Origin: JBCCFW01 sp039029535
GTDB lineage: Bacteria; Acidobacteriota; JBCCFW01
Length of the DNA stretch: 35,982 nucleotides
Assembly: GCA_039029535.1 (NCBI GenBank)
Contig: JBCCFW010000064.1
Span: 1 to 35,982, forward strand
Direction of reading: 5' to 3'
In this document: positions 7,777 to 16,345 of the stretch, one piece after another
How the letters are laid out: every line of letters starts with the position of its first letter
Numbering within the stretch: the stretch's first letter is position 1
The notes under the pieces: generated by a model
What the model was told of the DNA's origin: nothing
What the model saw: only the letters and a program-made list of their open reading frames with translations
Database searches by the model: none
Position numbers and translations under genes: made by a program

Positions 7777-10383
7777 TCAATACAAGACGTACCACCAGCC
7801 GCCGGACGGCTTCTGGTGGTAGGTGACGAGGCGACCATCGCTCTTGATGATGTCGTCGTCGTACGTGAGGAGCGGGCCCCGGTGCGGCCATGCCGCGGGA
7901 CCTCCCGGCCGGCCGTCACGCCCTCGTGACCAGAGGCGGTAAGTCTGGCCGTCCGAGGAGTAATGCAGCGGGTGGCCCCAGCCATCGTGGGTGAGCTCGG
8001 CGCCTGGTCGCGATTCGAGCCAGCGCCCGAGCTCGGCCGCCGGGATCATCGGCGAGCCCGGGATGGGGTAGTGGCCGTGAGTGATGGCATGGGTCTCGAC
8101 CAGGGTCGAGAGAGTGGCGAGCCGCCCCCGCGTTCGGTTCACGGCGGCCCGCTCGACGGCGTGGTGGGTCTCGGGAAGCCAGTCGCCGGCGACGACGAGC
8201 AAGCCGACCAGCGAGGCGGCATGCACGAGACGGCCCCAGCGCGGACTCGGCGCGGGTTCGAGCCGGCGTGCCGACGAGTTTCGCCAGCGGGCGGACAGGG
8301 CCCGCCATCCGATGCCGAGCGCGCACCAGGCGAGGACGTGCAGCACGATCTCTCCGGTCGCGAGCTCCTCCACGAGAAGACGGCGGCCCGTCGCGTTCCC
8401 ACGACGACCGACCGACTCCACGTCGGAGAAGACGTGCCGGATCTCGAGGGAGACGAGGAGCACCGTCGTGATCAGGCCGAGCGAGCGGAGGCCGGTCGCG
8501 AGCCAGCGGGCACCCTGCCGTGACGAGGCATGGGCGAGCACGAGGAGCAGCCCGACGATCGGGCAGAGGACCCAGAGCACTCCGTTGAGCACGGGCGGAC
8601 CGTGCACCACCACGTCCCGGCTCCAGAGGGGGTTGCCCAGGAGCAGTGGCCCCAGGATCAGCAAGCAGCCGCCCAGGACGGCCAGGGCTCGCCAACCCCA
8701 GAGCAGGGACGTGCGAGGCAGGCGTCGCGCTAGCCAGAGACAGGCCACGGCGAGACCGAGGCTGTAGAGCGGCTGGCAGCCCCAGGTCAGGAGGTTGGGC
8801 GCTCCCTGCCAGGACCATCGGGCGAGCCCGTTGGCCGCGAGCATGCCGCCGGCCGCGACGACGAGCACGGCCAGGCGCTCGAGCCAGTCGACGTGGCGGT
8901 CGTCTCGGCGGAGGGCGAGGAGTCGGGCAGCTGCGAGGAGCCCGGCGAGTGCCTGTGGGAAGAGCGCCGAAAGCCACCACTCGGGAGCGTCGCGCCCTGG
9001 GACCAGCTTCAGGGGCCACGAGGAATGGGAGTGAAACGGCGCGACCACGAACGGAGACGCGAGGTAGATCACTCCGAGCATTGCCATGATGACGATGAGG
9101 CGTCGCAAGGCAGGGCCGTCGTCCTCGCGCTCGGCCCAGGCCAGCAGCGGCAGGCAGAGGGGCCAGGACACCTTCAACCAGGCGAGTGGAACCCGTCCCG
9201 AAACGAAGAGCAGGCTGACGAGTCCGAAGACCGCGACGAGGGCGAGAGTCCGGGCTCGCTTCGGGCGAGGAGCTCCGCTTCGTGGGACGAGCGCGACGAG
9301 CCCGTGGAGCGTGAGCACCGTGAGCGCCGCCTCGGGCAGCACGCCGAGACGGCTCGTCTCGCTGACGATCTCGCTCAAGGGGAGGCTGGCCGCGAGCAGG
9401 AAGAGCAGGCTGGACACCAGTGAGAAGAGACGGGCGGCGACCGCGCGCGACGCGTGTCGTGCGACGAGCTCGCCGGTCATGGCGTGAAGCCCACCGAGGA
9501 GCAGGGCGAGGGGGATGGCGAAGGGGAGCTCGGTGCCGCGGGTGCTGCACAGCGCCGAGCCGGCGAAGCTGGTCACCACGACGCCCAACGAGGTCAGGGA
9601 GCCACGCGAGCGAGAGAGCCCGACCACGAGAGCAGCACCGCCCAAGGCCTGAAGGGCTGCGACGACCGGGCCGACCGCCGCCGCGTCCTCGGTCCAAGCA
9701 GGGAGAGGTGCTCGAGCCCAGGTGATGGTGGCGCTGGCAAGCAGGCTGAGCCACGCCAGGCCGTTCAGCGAGCGGTGTCGGGCGGCGAGCAGCAGGGCCA
9801 TCACGCAGGTGGGCACGAGCAGGACGGCGGCCCGGTCCGTGACCGTCGAGGCGACCAGGAGACGGCCCACGTGAACGAAGGCGAGACCGAGCGTGAGCCA
9901 GGTCATCACGTGAGCCCAGCGATCGAGGTCGCGAGGGAAACGGTGGTGCACCGACCAGAGGGTCAGCGCGCTGATCGCGTTGAGGAACAGCACGTGGTGG
10001 CGCGCGGCCCAGCCGCCCCACCAGTCGTTGATGGGCACGGAGACTTGCCAAGTCAGCGCGTGGGCAGCGAGAAGCAGCGCGAGCGGTAGCCATCGGCTCG
10101 AGCGGTTCCGGTAGAGGAGCAGGGGAAGAGCGTGGGCCACGAGGGGGAGCGCGAAGCGTCCGTCGAAGGGCAGCAGCGGGAGATGTCGGGCGTGCCCGGC
10201 GAGCTGCGGGATGAGCGCGGTGGCCACGGCGACCAGCCCCAGTGCCACCAGCGCCAGCGTGCAGCCCGCACGACGAAGGAACGCTGCCGAGGTCTTCGGA
10301 CTCGGAGCGCCAGCTCCTGAATTGCTCACGTCACCGACTCGCGTGTCACGGCGACGCGGAGAAGTCGCAGCGCCCGTGTTCAC
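7777..10383 (-). CDS. Large polytopic membrane protein with C-terminal GspG-like pseudopilin domain
   Basis: An 868-residue protein with about twenty hydrophobic segments between residues 38 and 730. The late motif LLVSLEIRHVF recalls DUF2339-type membrane proteins, but I am not certain of this. The last ~127 residues (from about 742) look like the globular part of major pseudopilin GspG: a helix RGRLATLSTLVETHAITHGH, the YPIPG turn, DGWGHPLHYSSDGQTYRLWS (D800-G-W802-G), then a GRDGRPGG loop and DDDI near the end. These match the GspG DxWG, YxLxSxGxDG and calcium-site regions. No prepilin peptidase site precedes the domain, so it is tethered to the membrane rather than assembled. The start is uncertain: GTG at 10383 has no good ribosome site, and another GTG 18 codons later is possible. 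No type II secretion genes are nearby. Confidence 0.78.
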   Translation of the reverse strand: MNTGAATSPRRRDTRVGDVSNSGAGAPSPKTSAAFLRRAGCTLALVALGLVAVATALIPQLAGHARHLPLLPFDGRFALPLVAHALPLLLYRNRSSRWLPLALLLAAHALTWQVSVPINDWWGGWAARHHVLFLNAISALTLWSVHHRFPRDLDRWAHVMTWLTLGLAFVHVGRLLVASTVTDRAAVLLVPTCVMALLLAARHRSLNGLAWLSLLASATITWARAPLPAWTEDAAAVGPVVAALQALGGAALVVGLSRSRGSLTSLGVVVTSFAGSALCSTRGTELPFAIPLALLLGGLHAMTGELVARHASRAVAARLFSLVSSLLFLLAASLPLSEIVSETSRLGVLPEAALTVLTLHGLVALVPRSGAPRPKRARTLALVAVFGLVSLLFVSGRVPLAWLKVSWPLCLPLLAWAEREDDGPALRRLIVIMAMLGVIYLASPFVVAPFHSHSSWPLKLVPGRDAPEWWLSALFPQALAGLLAAARLLALRRDDRHVDWLERLAVLVVAAGGMLAANGLARWSWQGAPNLLTWGCQPLYSLGLAVACLWLARRLPRTSLLWGWRALAVLGGCLLILGPLLLGNPLWSRDVVVHGPPVLNGVLWVLCPIVGLLLVLAHASSRQGARWLATGLRSLGLITTVLLVSLEIRHVFSDVESVGRRGNATGRRLLVEELATGEIVLHVLAWCALGIGWRALSARWRNSSARRLEPAPSPRWGRLVHAASLVGLLVVAGDWLPETHHAVERAAVNRTRGRLATLSTLVETHAITHGHYPIPGSPMIPAAELGRWLESRPGAELTHDGWGHPLHYSSDGQTYRLWSRGRDGRPGGPAAWPHRGPLLTYDDDIIKSDGRLVTYHQKPSGGWWYVLY

Positions 10384-10444
10384 GATCGCCGCGCGAGGAG
10401 AGGGAGGCTGTCAGGAGTCGGTCAGGGATGGACCGGCCGTGGCT

Positions 10445-12196
10445 TCAGCCCAGCCCGTACTCGCTCCAGCGACGGTCGACGCGGTCGACGATCTCCTCGG
10501 GCATCACGAGCGGCTCGGGGTAGCCCTGCTTCCAGGTCGCGTCGATGGCCAGCGGTCCTTCGACGCGGGCGATCGGACCGTCGAGTCGGGCCGAAGCGAC
10601 GATGAGATCGGAGGCGGGGTCGAAGCGCGTGAACCAACCCCAGAGCCACGACTCGCGGTCGTCCAGGTCGAGGTCGTCGGAGAGACCGACGATGAGGGGA
10701 ACGTCACCGAGGTCGCGACGCTCCAGCAACTCGCGAAGCTGCGCTCGGGGCTCGACGTCGCCGGCGAGCCGCAGCAACAACACGGCGTCTTCCACCAGAC
10801 GCTGCTCGAGCACTCCCTTCGTCTCCGTGGCGAGATCGGGCAGGCGGAGGGGAGGTCGCTCGGGTCGCTCGGGTCCCGTGAGGTCGAGGACCATCTTGCT
10901 GCCGCGATTGAGCTTCGGCCCGGTGAAGTCGAGCGTGTCGGCCGAAGTGCCGCCGAAGACGTGGAGGTCGCGTCGTGGATCGAAGCGCCGACCGAGGGCG
11001 CGGAACAGCGCGAAGGGATCCCGACAGTCCACGTCGTGAGGGGCCACCATCAGGATCTTCGTGAGGCTGACTTGACCCTCGCCGAGCAGCGAGAAGGCCG
11101 TCTTGAGTGACTCCTTCTCGTAGCGTGTCCGCATCGACACCGCGAAGAGGGCGTGGAAGCCGGCTTCGTAGAACGCCCAGGCGTCGCGGATTTCGGGGCG
11201 GGGCAGCTTGAGCAGCGGCAGGAACATCTCCTGCACGGCCTCGCCGAGGAAGCGGTCTTCCTGGGGCGGGCGACCGACGACGGCCGCCACGTAGATCGCG
11301 TCCTTGCGACGCCACACGCGATCGACGCGGAAGACGGGGAAGTCGGCCGCGTGGGAGTAGTGGCCGAAGTGATCGCCAAAGGGACCCTCGAGACGGCGCA
11401 CCTTCCACGGCACCGAGCCCTCCAAGACGATCTCGGCGTCGGCGGGGACGGGCAGGCCGGCCTTGCTCCGCGTGATGCGCGTGCGACCGCCGCGGAGGAA
11501 GCCGGCGAAGGCCAGCTCGGAGATGCCCTCGGGCAGGGGCATCATGGCGGCGAACATCGTCAGCGGGTCGGCGCCGAGCGCCACGGCGCAGGGGAGGTCC
11601 TGACCCAGCCGCTCCGCGGCGTGGTGGTGGAAGCCACCGCCCTTGCCGATCTGCCAGTGCATCCCGGTCTCGCGATCGTTGAAGACCTGCATCCGATAGA
11701 GACCGAGGTTGTCGTCACCGTGCTCCGGGTGACGCGTGACGATGAGCGGCCAGGTGAGGAAGGGGCCGCCGTCGCCGGGCCAGAGGGTGAGGACCGGGAG
11801 CTGGCTCAGTCGGGGCTCCTCGACCACCTGCCGGCAGGCCGGGCTCCGCACGACCTTCGGCTTCATGTACAAGGCGCGCCGGAGGAGACGGCGGTGGGTC
11901 CAGGCCAGGCTCGGTCGGGGAGGGACGGCGTCTTCCAGGAAGTGATGAAGCTCCGACGCGACCGCTTCGGGCTGTCGGCCCAGCGCCAGGGCGAGCCGCT
12001 CTTCCGTGCCGAGCACGTTGAGAAGCACGGGCATGTCGGAGCCGCGTGGGCGGTGGAAGAGGACGGCGGGCCCACCGGTCTTCACGAGCCGGCAGGCGAT
12101 CTCGGTCATCTCGTGCTTCGGGTCGACCTCGGCCTCGATGTCGACCAGGAGACGTCGCGACCGGAGCTCGTCGATGAAGCGGCGCAGCTCACTCAT
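10445..12196 (-). CDS. ubiD: UbiD-family prenylated-FMN decarboxylase
   Basis: A 583-residue UbiD-family enzyme that would decarboxylate an aromatic or unsaturated acid using prenylated FMN made by UbiX (no ubiX in the window). The cofactor and metal residues can be aligned with the fungal Fdc1 set: N163 and R168 in NLGLYR (same 5-residue spacing as N168/R173), and E270 in LEGPFGD. The catalytic acid corresponding to Fdc1 E282 is D275 here. The stretch EGPFGDHFGHYS resembles the UbiD homologues assigned to menaquinone synthesis by the futalosine route, so a quinone role is likely but unproven. The ATG has no obvious ribosome site, though MSELRRFIDELR is a normal family N-terminus. The downstream membrane protein starts 61 bases later on the same strand. 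Confidence 0.92.
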   Translation of the reverse strand: MSELRRFIDELRSRRLLVDIEAEVDPKHEMTEIACRLVKTGGPAVLFHRPRGSDMPVLLNVLGTEERLALALGRQPEAVASELHHFLEDAVPPRPSLAWTHRRLLRRALYMKPKVVRSPACRQVVEEPRLSQLPVLTLWPGDGGPFLTWPLIVTRHPEHGDDNLGLYRMQVFNDRETGMHWQIGKGGGFHHHAAERLGQDLPCAVALGADPLTMFAAMMPLPEGISELAFAGFLRGGRTRITRSKAGLPVPADAEIVLEGSVPWKVRRLEGPFGDHFGHYSHAADFPVFRVDRVWRRKDAIYVAAVVGRPPQEDRFLGEAVQEMFLPLLKLPRPEIRDAWAFYEAGFHALFAVSMRTRYEKESLKTAFSLLGEGQVSLTKILMVAPHDVDCRDPFALFRALGRRFDPRRDLHVFGGTSADTLDFTGPKLNRGSKMVLDLTGPERPERPPLRLPDLATETKGVLEQRLVEDAVLLLRLAGDVEPRAQLRELLERRDLGDVPLIVGLSDDLDLDDRESWLWGWFTRFDPASDLIVASARLDGPIARVEGPLAIDATWKQGYPEPLVMPEEIVDRVDRRWSEYGLG

Positions 12197-12246
12197 GCGG
12201 ACAGGATGTCACGCGAGCCGCCGCCCCGGCGTGACCTGACACTCGA

Positions 12247-12278
12247 AGGCCCCGGCTCCCACGAAGGGACCGGGGCCT
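12247..12278 (-). terminator. Strong hairpin after trxB
   Basis: AGGCCCCGG (12247-12255) pairs with CCGGGGCCT (12270-12278). The stem extends inward through TCCC/GGGA after one bulged C, leaving loop ACGAA, for about 13 bp in all. It lies between the trxB stop and the ubiD start in the minus orientation. No T-run follows, so it is either a GC-rich terminator or a transcript-end stabiliser. Confidence 0.5.
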
Positions 12279-12405
12279 GGGTGGGTCACGAGCCGAGGCG
12301 AAAGACTCACGAGGCGATCTCGTTCAGGGCGCGAAGAGAGGAGCGACGTGGACGTCTTGGTCACGAGCGACGAACGACACTGCCCTGGACGAGAACGACC
12401 GTGAG

Positions 12406-13344
12406 TCAGCCGGCCTGTTCTTCGAGCCAGCGTTCCGCCTCGATGGCGGCGGCGCAGCCGGTGCCGGCCGCCGTGACCGCCTGACGGTAGTAGCTGTCGG
12501 CCGCGTCGCCGCAGGCGAAGACGCCCGGGATCTCGGTGGCGGTCCAGCCGGGCTTGGTGAGGAGGTAGCCGGCCTCGTCCTTGGCGAGCTGGTCGCCGAG
12601 GAAAGCGGTGTTGGGCACGTGACCGATGCCCATGAAGAGACCGCCGAACTCCTCCTCGCGCTCCTCGCCGGTTTTCAAGTTCTTGAGCCGGAGACCCGTG
12701 AGCTTTTCATCGCCGAGGGCCTCGGAGACGGTCGTGTCCCAGGCCATCGTGATCTTCTCGTTCTCGAGGGCACGCTTCGCCATGATCTTGCTGGCACGGA
12801 GCTCGTCGCGACGGTGGATGAGGACCACCTCGGTGGCGAAGCGGGTGAGGAAGGTCGCCTCCTCGACGGCGCTGTCACCACCGCCGACCACCGCCAGGCG
12901 CTGGTCGCGGAAGAAGAAGCCGTCGCAGGTGGCGCAGGCGGAGACGCCCTTGTTCTTGAGCCGATGCACAGAATCGAGGTCGAGGTACTTCGCGTCGGCG
13001 CCGGTGGCGATGATCAGCGTGTCGCAGGTGACGGTGGTGGTCTCGGCCTTCACGACGAAGGGCCGCACGGAGAGGTCGACGCTCTCGACGGTGTCGGCCA
13101 GGCAGGTCGTGCCGAAGCGCTCGGCCTGCTTGCGGAAGATGTCGACCATCTCGGGACCGGTGACGCCGTCGGCGAAGCCCGGGTAGTTCTCCACGTCGGT
13201 GGTGATGGTGAGCTGCCCACCCACGGTCGGGCCCAGGAAGAGGAGGGGCTCGAGGAGGGCACGGGAGGTGTAGAGACCGGCGGTGTAACCAGCCGGCCCC
13301 GAACCGATGATGACGACCTTGCGGTGCTCGGGAGTGTCGGACAT
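12406..13344 (-). CDS. trxB: Thioredoxin reductase
   Basis: A 312-residue flavoprotein of normal TrxB length that transfers electrons from NADPH through FAD and a redox disulfide to thioredoxin. The N-terminal FAD motif is GSGPAGYTAG (about 14-23). The active site CATC has C137 and C140 followed by DG, the NADPH motif is GGGDSAVEEA, HRR supports NADPH over NADH, and the C-terminal FAD motif is GVFACGDAAD. The open frame extends 29 codons further upstream. I chose the ATG at 13344 (MSDTPEHRKVVIIGSG) because GGAG lies 8 bases upstream and the Rossmann fold begins right after it. It is divergent from purF and followed by a strong hairpin, so it is probably monocistronic. Confidence 0.96.
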   Translation of the reverse strand: MSDTPEHRKVVIIGSGPAGYTAGLYTSRALLEPLLFLGPTVGGQLTITTDVENYPGFADGVTGPEMVDIFRKQAERFGTTCLADTVESVDLSVRPFVVKAETTTVTCDTLIIATGADAKYLDLDSVHRLKNKGVSACATCDGFFFRDQRLAVVGGGDSAVEEATFLTRFATEVVLIHRRDELRASKIMAKRALENEKITMAWDTTVSEALGDEKLTGLRLKNLKTGEEREEEFGGLFMGIGHVPNTAFLGDQLAKDEAGYLLTKPGWTATEIPGVFACGDAADSYYRQAVTAAGTGCAAAIEAERWLEEQAG

Positions 13345-13387
13345 CTGAGGCTCCAGCAGGCGCTCCCCGGACGGGAACGAAACGCGG

Positions 13388-13393
13388 ATGATA
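13388..13393 (-). promoter_or_regulatory. Candidate -10 element for trxB
   Basis: The minus strand reads TATCAT, a 5/6 match to TATAAT, 44 bases upstream of the trxB ATG and preceded by CTGC. No convincing -35 hexamer is visible at the right spacing. Confidence 0.35.
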
Positions 13394-13506
13394 GCAGCGT
13401 GATTCCGGCCCGGCCGTCCCTTCCTCGTCACGACCTGGACGGCCCGGAGGGCGGAGCAGGGGACCCGGTAGGGAGGCGAAGATTGCCCAGGATCCGTCCC
13501 CCGGCG

Positions 13507-13515
13507 TGATAGGCT
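13507..13515 (+). promoter_or_regulatory. Candidate extended -10 element for purF
   Basis: TGATAGGCT contains an extended -10 TG one base before TAGGCT. TAGGCT is a -10 form common in high-GC genomes. It is 82 bases upstream of the purF ATG. The nearest TTG hexamer (TTGCCC) is 21 bases away, too far for a standard -35. Confidence 0.3.
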
Positions 13516-13596
13516 TCATGCTTCTCCCGACCAGGGCGGCCCGCGGGTCCGGTGCTCACCGGCCTGGGGCCCCGATCCCTCCGGTGGAAGGCAGCC

Positions 13597-15060
13597 ATGT
13601 GCGGGTTCGTCGGCATCGTCCAATCCGAGCAATGCGCCGCGGAGCTCCTCGACGGGCTGGTGGCCATCCAGCACCGGGGGCAGGACGCCGCCGGAGCTCT
13701 CACCCTCACGGACGACGGTGAGTTTCGGCTCCACAAGAACGAGGGGCTGGTTCGCGACGTCTTCGCCGCCCCCGACGACCTGTCGCGGCTCGAGGGGAAG
13801 ACGGGCATCGGCCACGTCCGCTACCCGACCGTCGGCTCGGGTGGGGTGACCGACGCCCAGCCGTTCCAGACCCTCGCGCCCCTCCCGATCGCGATGGTGC
13901 ACAACGGCAACGTCACCAACGTGCGAGAGCTGGCCGAGTGGCTCGAGACCGAGCACGGCCGCACCCTCGAGTCCCGCTGCGACGTCGAGGCGCTGATGCA
14001 CGTGTATGCGGTCGAGCTGGAGACCCGTCTCGACGGAGGCGAGTTCGGTCTCGACGCGCATCACGACGCCGTCGCCGCCACGCTGGAGCGGGTCAAGGGC
14101 GCGTACTCGGTCGTGGGGCTCGTTGCCGGCCACGGCCTCTTCGCCTTCCGTGACTCCCACGGAATCAAGCCGATCGTCACGGCCTGGCGCGAGGTGAACG
14201 GCCAGCGTTCCTGGTGCGTGGCCTCCGAGTCGGTGGTCCCGGACCTCCTCGGCTTCCCCGAGAAGCAGGACGTCGTCCCGGGTGAGTCACTCTTCTACGG
14301 TCTCGACGGCTCGCGTGACTCGCGTCGGCTCACCGAGACGAACCACGCCCCCTGCGTGTTCGAGCACGTCTACTTCGCCCGGCCCGACTCCTTCCTCGAC
14401 GAGGTTTCGGTCTACAAGACCCGCAAGCGGATGGGAGAGAGCCTCGCCCGCCAGGTCGAGCGCCTGGGCTGGGACGTCGACGTCGTCATCCCCGTGCCCG
14501 AGTCGTCCTGCACGGCGGCCCTGGCGCTCGCGCAGGCCCTCGACCGGCCGTATCGCGAGGGCCTGGTCAAGAACCGCTACATCGGCCGCACCTTCATCAT
14601 GCCCGGCCAGGTGAAGCGCAAGCGCTCCGTGCGCCACAAGCTCAACGCCATCGATCTCGAGTTCGAGGCCAAGAACGTGCTCCTGGTCGACGACTCCATC
14701 GTCCGGGGCACGACCTCGGGTCAGATCGTGGCGATGGCGCGGGAGGCCGGAGCGGCCCGCGTCTACTTCGCCTCCTGCTCGCCGCCCCTGCGCCATCCCT
14801 GCGTGTACGGCATCGACATGTCGACGCGCAGCGAGCTGGTGGCGACCGACCGTGACACCCAGGGCGTCGCCGACGTCATCGGTGCGGACGGCCTGGTCTA
14901 TCAGGGCCTCGACGACCTCGTGGACTCCGTGCGGGCCGGCAACCCCGAGCTGCAGGACACCTGTCACGCCTGCTTCTCCGGGTGCTACCCGACCGGCGAC
15001 GTCGACGCCGCGATGCTCGGTGAGATCGCCGACGAGCGGCTCGCTCACCGTCAGGCCTGA
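13597..15060 (+). CDS. purF: Amidophosphoribosyltransferase, Fe-S cluster type
   Basis: A 487-residue enzyme catalysing the first committed step of purine synthesis: PRPP plus glutamine gives phosphoribosylamine. Cys2 becomes the N-terminal nucleophile once Met1 is removed (MCGFVGIV). There is no longer propeptide of the Bacillus type. The glutaminase domain fills about residues 2-240. The PRPP site NVLLVDDSIVRGTTSG is near residue 360. Four cysteines that bind the [4Fe-4S] cluster in the B. subtilis enzyme are present: C253 (PCVFEHVYFARPDS), C402 (HPCVYGID), C456 and C459 (TCHACFSG). Their spacing of 149, 54 and 3 is close to the B. subtilis values. The ATG follows GGAAGG. The moeA gene starts 8 bases after the stop, so the two are probably one transcript. 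Confidence 0.97.
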   Translation: MCGFVGIVQSEQCAAELLDGLVAIQHRGQDAAGALTLTDDGEFRLHKNEGLVRDVFAAPDDLSRLEGKTGIGHVRYPTVGSGGVTDAQPFQTLAPLPIAMVHNGNVTNVRELAEWLETEHGRTLESRCDVEALMHVYAVELETRLDGGEFGLDAHHDAVAATLERVKGAYSVVGLVAGHGLFAFRDSHGIKPIVTAWREVNGQRSWCVASESVVPDLLGFPEKQDVVPGESLFYGLDGSRDSRRLTETNHAPCVFEHVYFARPDSFLDEVSVYKTRKRMGESLARQVERLGWDVDVVIPVPESSCTAALALAQALDRPYREGLVKNRYIGRTFIMPGQVKRKRSVRHKLNAIDLEFEAKNVLLVDDSIVRGTTSGQIVAMAREAGAARVYFASCSPPLRHPCVYGIDMSTRSELVATDRDTQGVADVIGADGLVYQGLDDLVDSVRAGNPELQDTCHACFSGCYPTGDVDAAMLGEIADERLAHRQA

Positions 15061-15068
15061 GCCCTCCC

Positions 15069-16307
15069 ATGGCCGATCCGCTGGATCTCGACGACCCCCT
15101 GGAGCTCGAGGACGCCCTCGACCTCGTCGTCGCCAAGGCACCGATCCTCGGCACCGAGTCGGTGCCGCTCAGCTCCAGTCTCGGGCGCGTGCTGGCCACC
15201 GACTGCCGCAGCGACGTCGACGCCCCGCCCTTCGACCGCTGCATGATGGACGGCTACGCCTTCCGCGCCGAGGACGTCGCCGACGCGCCCACGTCCTTGC
15301 GGCTGGTCGGCACCGTCTTCGCCGGTCACGAGCATCTCGAGGACGTGCCGCCCGGCAGCGCCGTCAAGGTCATGACCGGTGCTCCCTTGCCGCCGGGCTG
15401 CGACACCGTCCAGGCCCTCGAGCGCACCCGGGAAGACGGCACCCGCGTCGTCATTCACGACCGCGTGAAGACCGGGCTCCACGTCGCTCCGAAGGCCGAG
15501 GAGATCGCCATCGGCGAGGTCGCCCTCGCGCGCGGCAGCCTCATCGGGCCGGCCGAGGTCGGCGTGCTCGCCCTCTGCGGCTGCTCCGAGGTGGAGGTCC
15601 ACGCACGTCCCCTGGCCGCGGTGATCTCGACCGGCGATGAGCTGGTGGAAGTGGGGGAGAAGCCCGGACCTGCGCAGCTGCGCAATTCCAACGGTCCCAT
15701 GCTCGCCGTGCTCGCCCGGCAGCTCGGCTGCGACCCCGTTCAGCTCCTGCCGTCCGTGAGCGACGACCCCGACTCGCTGCGGGCCGCCCTCGAGCGCGGG
15801 CTGGAAGCCGATGTCCTGCTGGTGTCGGGTGGGGTGTCGAAGGGACAGGCCGACCTGGTCGGCGAGACCTTCACCGAGCTCGGCGTCGAGCCGGTCTTCC
15901 ACGGCGTCAAGGTCCAGCCCGGCAAGCCACTGTGGTTCGGTCGAAGCGAGACCAGCCTGGTCTTCGGGCTGCCGGGCAACCCGGTCTCGGCCCTCACGAC
16001 CGCGCGCATCTTCGCGGGGACTGCGATCCGCCGGATGCGGGGTCTCAACCAGCCGCGACCGCGCTGGATGGCCGCTACCCTCATCGACTCATTCCGGCGG
16101 AACCCGCGTCGACGCGGCCTGCTCCCGGCCGAGATCCGACGCCGCGGCGGTGGGCTCGACTGTCGTCCTCTCGGGCTCAAGGGCAGCGCGGATCTCATCC
16201 GCACGGCCGGCGCCAACGGCACCTGGGTCGCCCCGATCGGTCAGGACGAGTTCCGCCCTGGCGAGGAGGTCGACGTCCTTCTCCACGAGGACTTCGCGGA
16301 TCGGTAG
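15069..16307 (+). CDS. moeA: MoeA-type molybdopterin molybdenumtransferase
   Basis: A 412-residue protein that inserts molybdate into adenylylated molybdopterin in the last step of Mo cofactor synthesis. Visible family motifs are PPFDRCMMDGYAF (D61), GSAVKVMTGAPLPPG, ISTGDELVE (D190), NSNGPML, SGGVSKGQAD, KVQPGKP and LPGNPVSAL; the beta-barrel domain IV ends the protein. The segment that is normally of RRRGEDI type reads GLHVAPKAEEIAIGE: the arginines are replaced and the Asp equivalent to E. coli D142 is E145. Activity may therefore be altered. Other Mo cofactor genes are absent from the window. It lies 8 bases after purF and ends at a strong convergent hairpin. Confidence 0.93.
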   Translation: MADPLDLDDPLELEDALDLVVAKAPILGTESVPLSSSLGRVLATDCRSDVDAPPFDRCMMDGYAFRAEDVADAPTSLRLVGTVFAGHEHLEDVPPGSAVKVMTGAPLPPGCDTVQALERTREDGTRVVIHDRVKTGLHVAPKAEEIAIGEVALARGSLIGPAEVGVLALCGCSEVEVHARPLAAVISTGDELVEVGEKPGPAQLRNSNGPMLAVLARQLGCDPVQLLPSVSDDPDSLRAALERGLEADVLLVSGGVSKGQADLVGETFTELGVEPVFHGVKVQPGKPLWFGRSETSLVFGLPGNPVSALTTARIFAGTAIRRMRGLNQPRPRWMAATLIDSFRRNPRRRGLLPAEIRRRGGGLDCRPLGLKGSADLIRTAGANGTWVAPIGQDEFRPGEEVDVLLHEDFADR

Positions 16308-16336
16308 CGCTCGCGCCCGGCGACCGAGCGCGAGCG
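16308..16336. terminator. Bidirectional hairpin between convergent moeA and the HtrA-like gene
   Basis: CGCTCGCGC (16308-16316) and GCGCGAGCG (16328-16336) form a perfect 9-bp stem with an 11-base loop, beginning immediately after the moeA stop codon. It lies in the 38-base gap between convergent genes. No T-tract on either side. Confidence 0.6.
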
Positions 16337-16345
16337 AGCCGAGCT

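Noticed and set aside
7777..8160. Type II secretion system locus
   Set aside because: Only a GspG-like domain is present, fused to a large membrane protein. No GspD, E, F or other pseudopilin genes are in the window.
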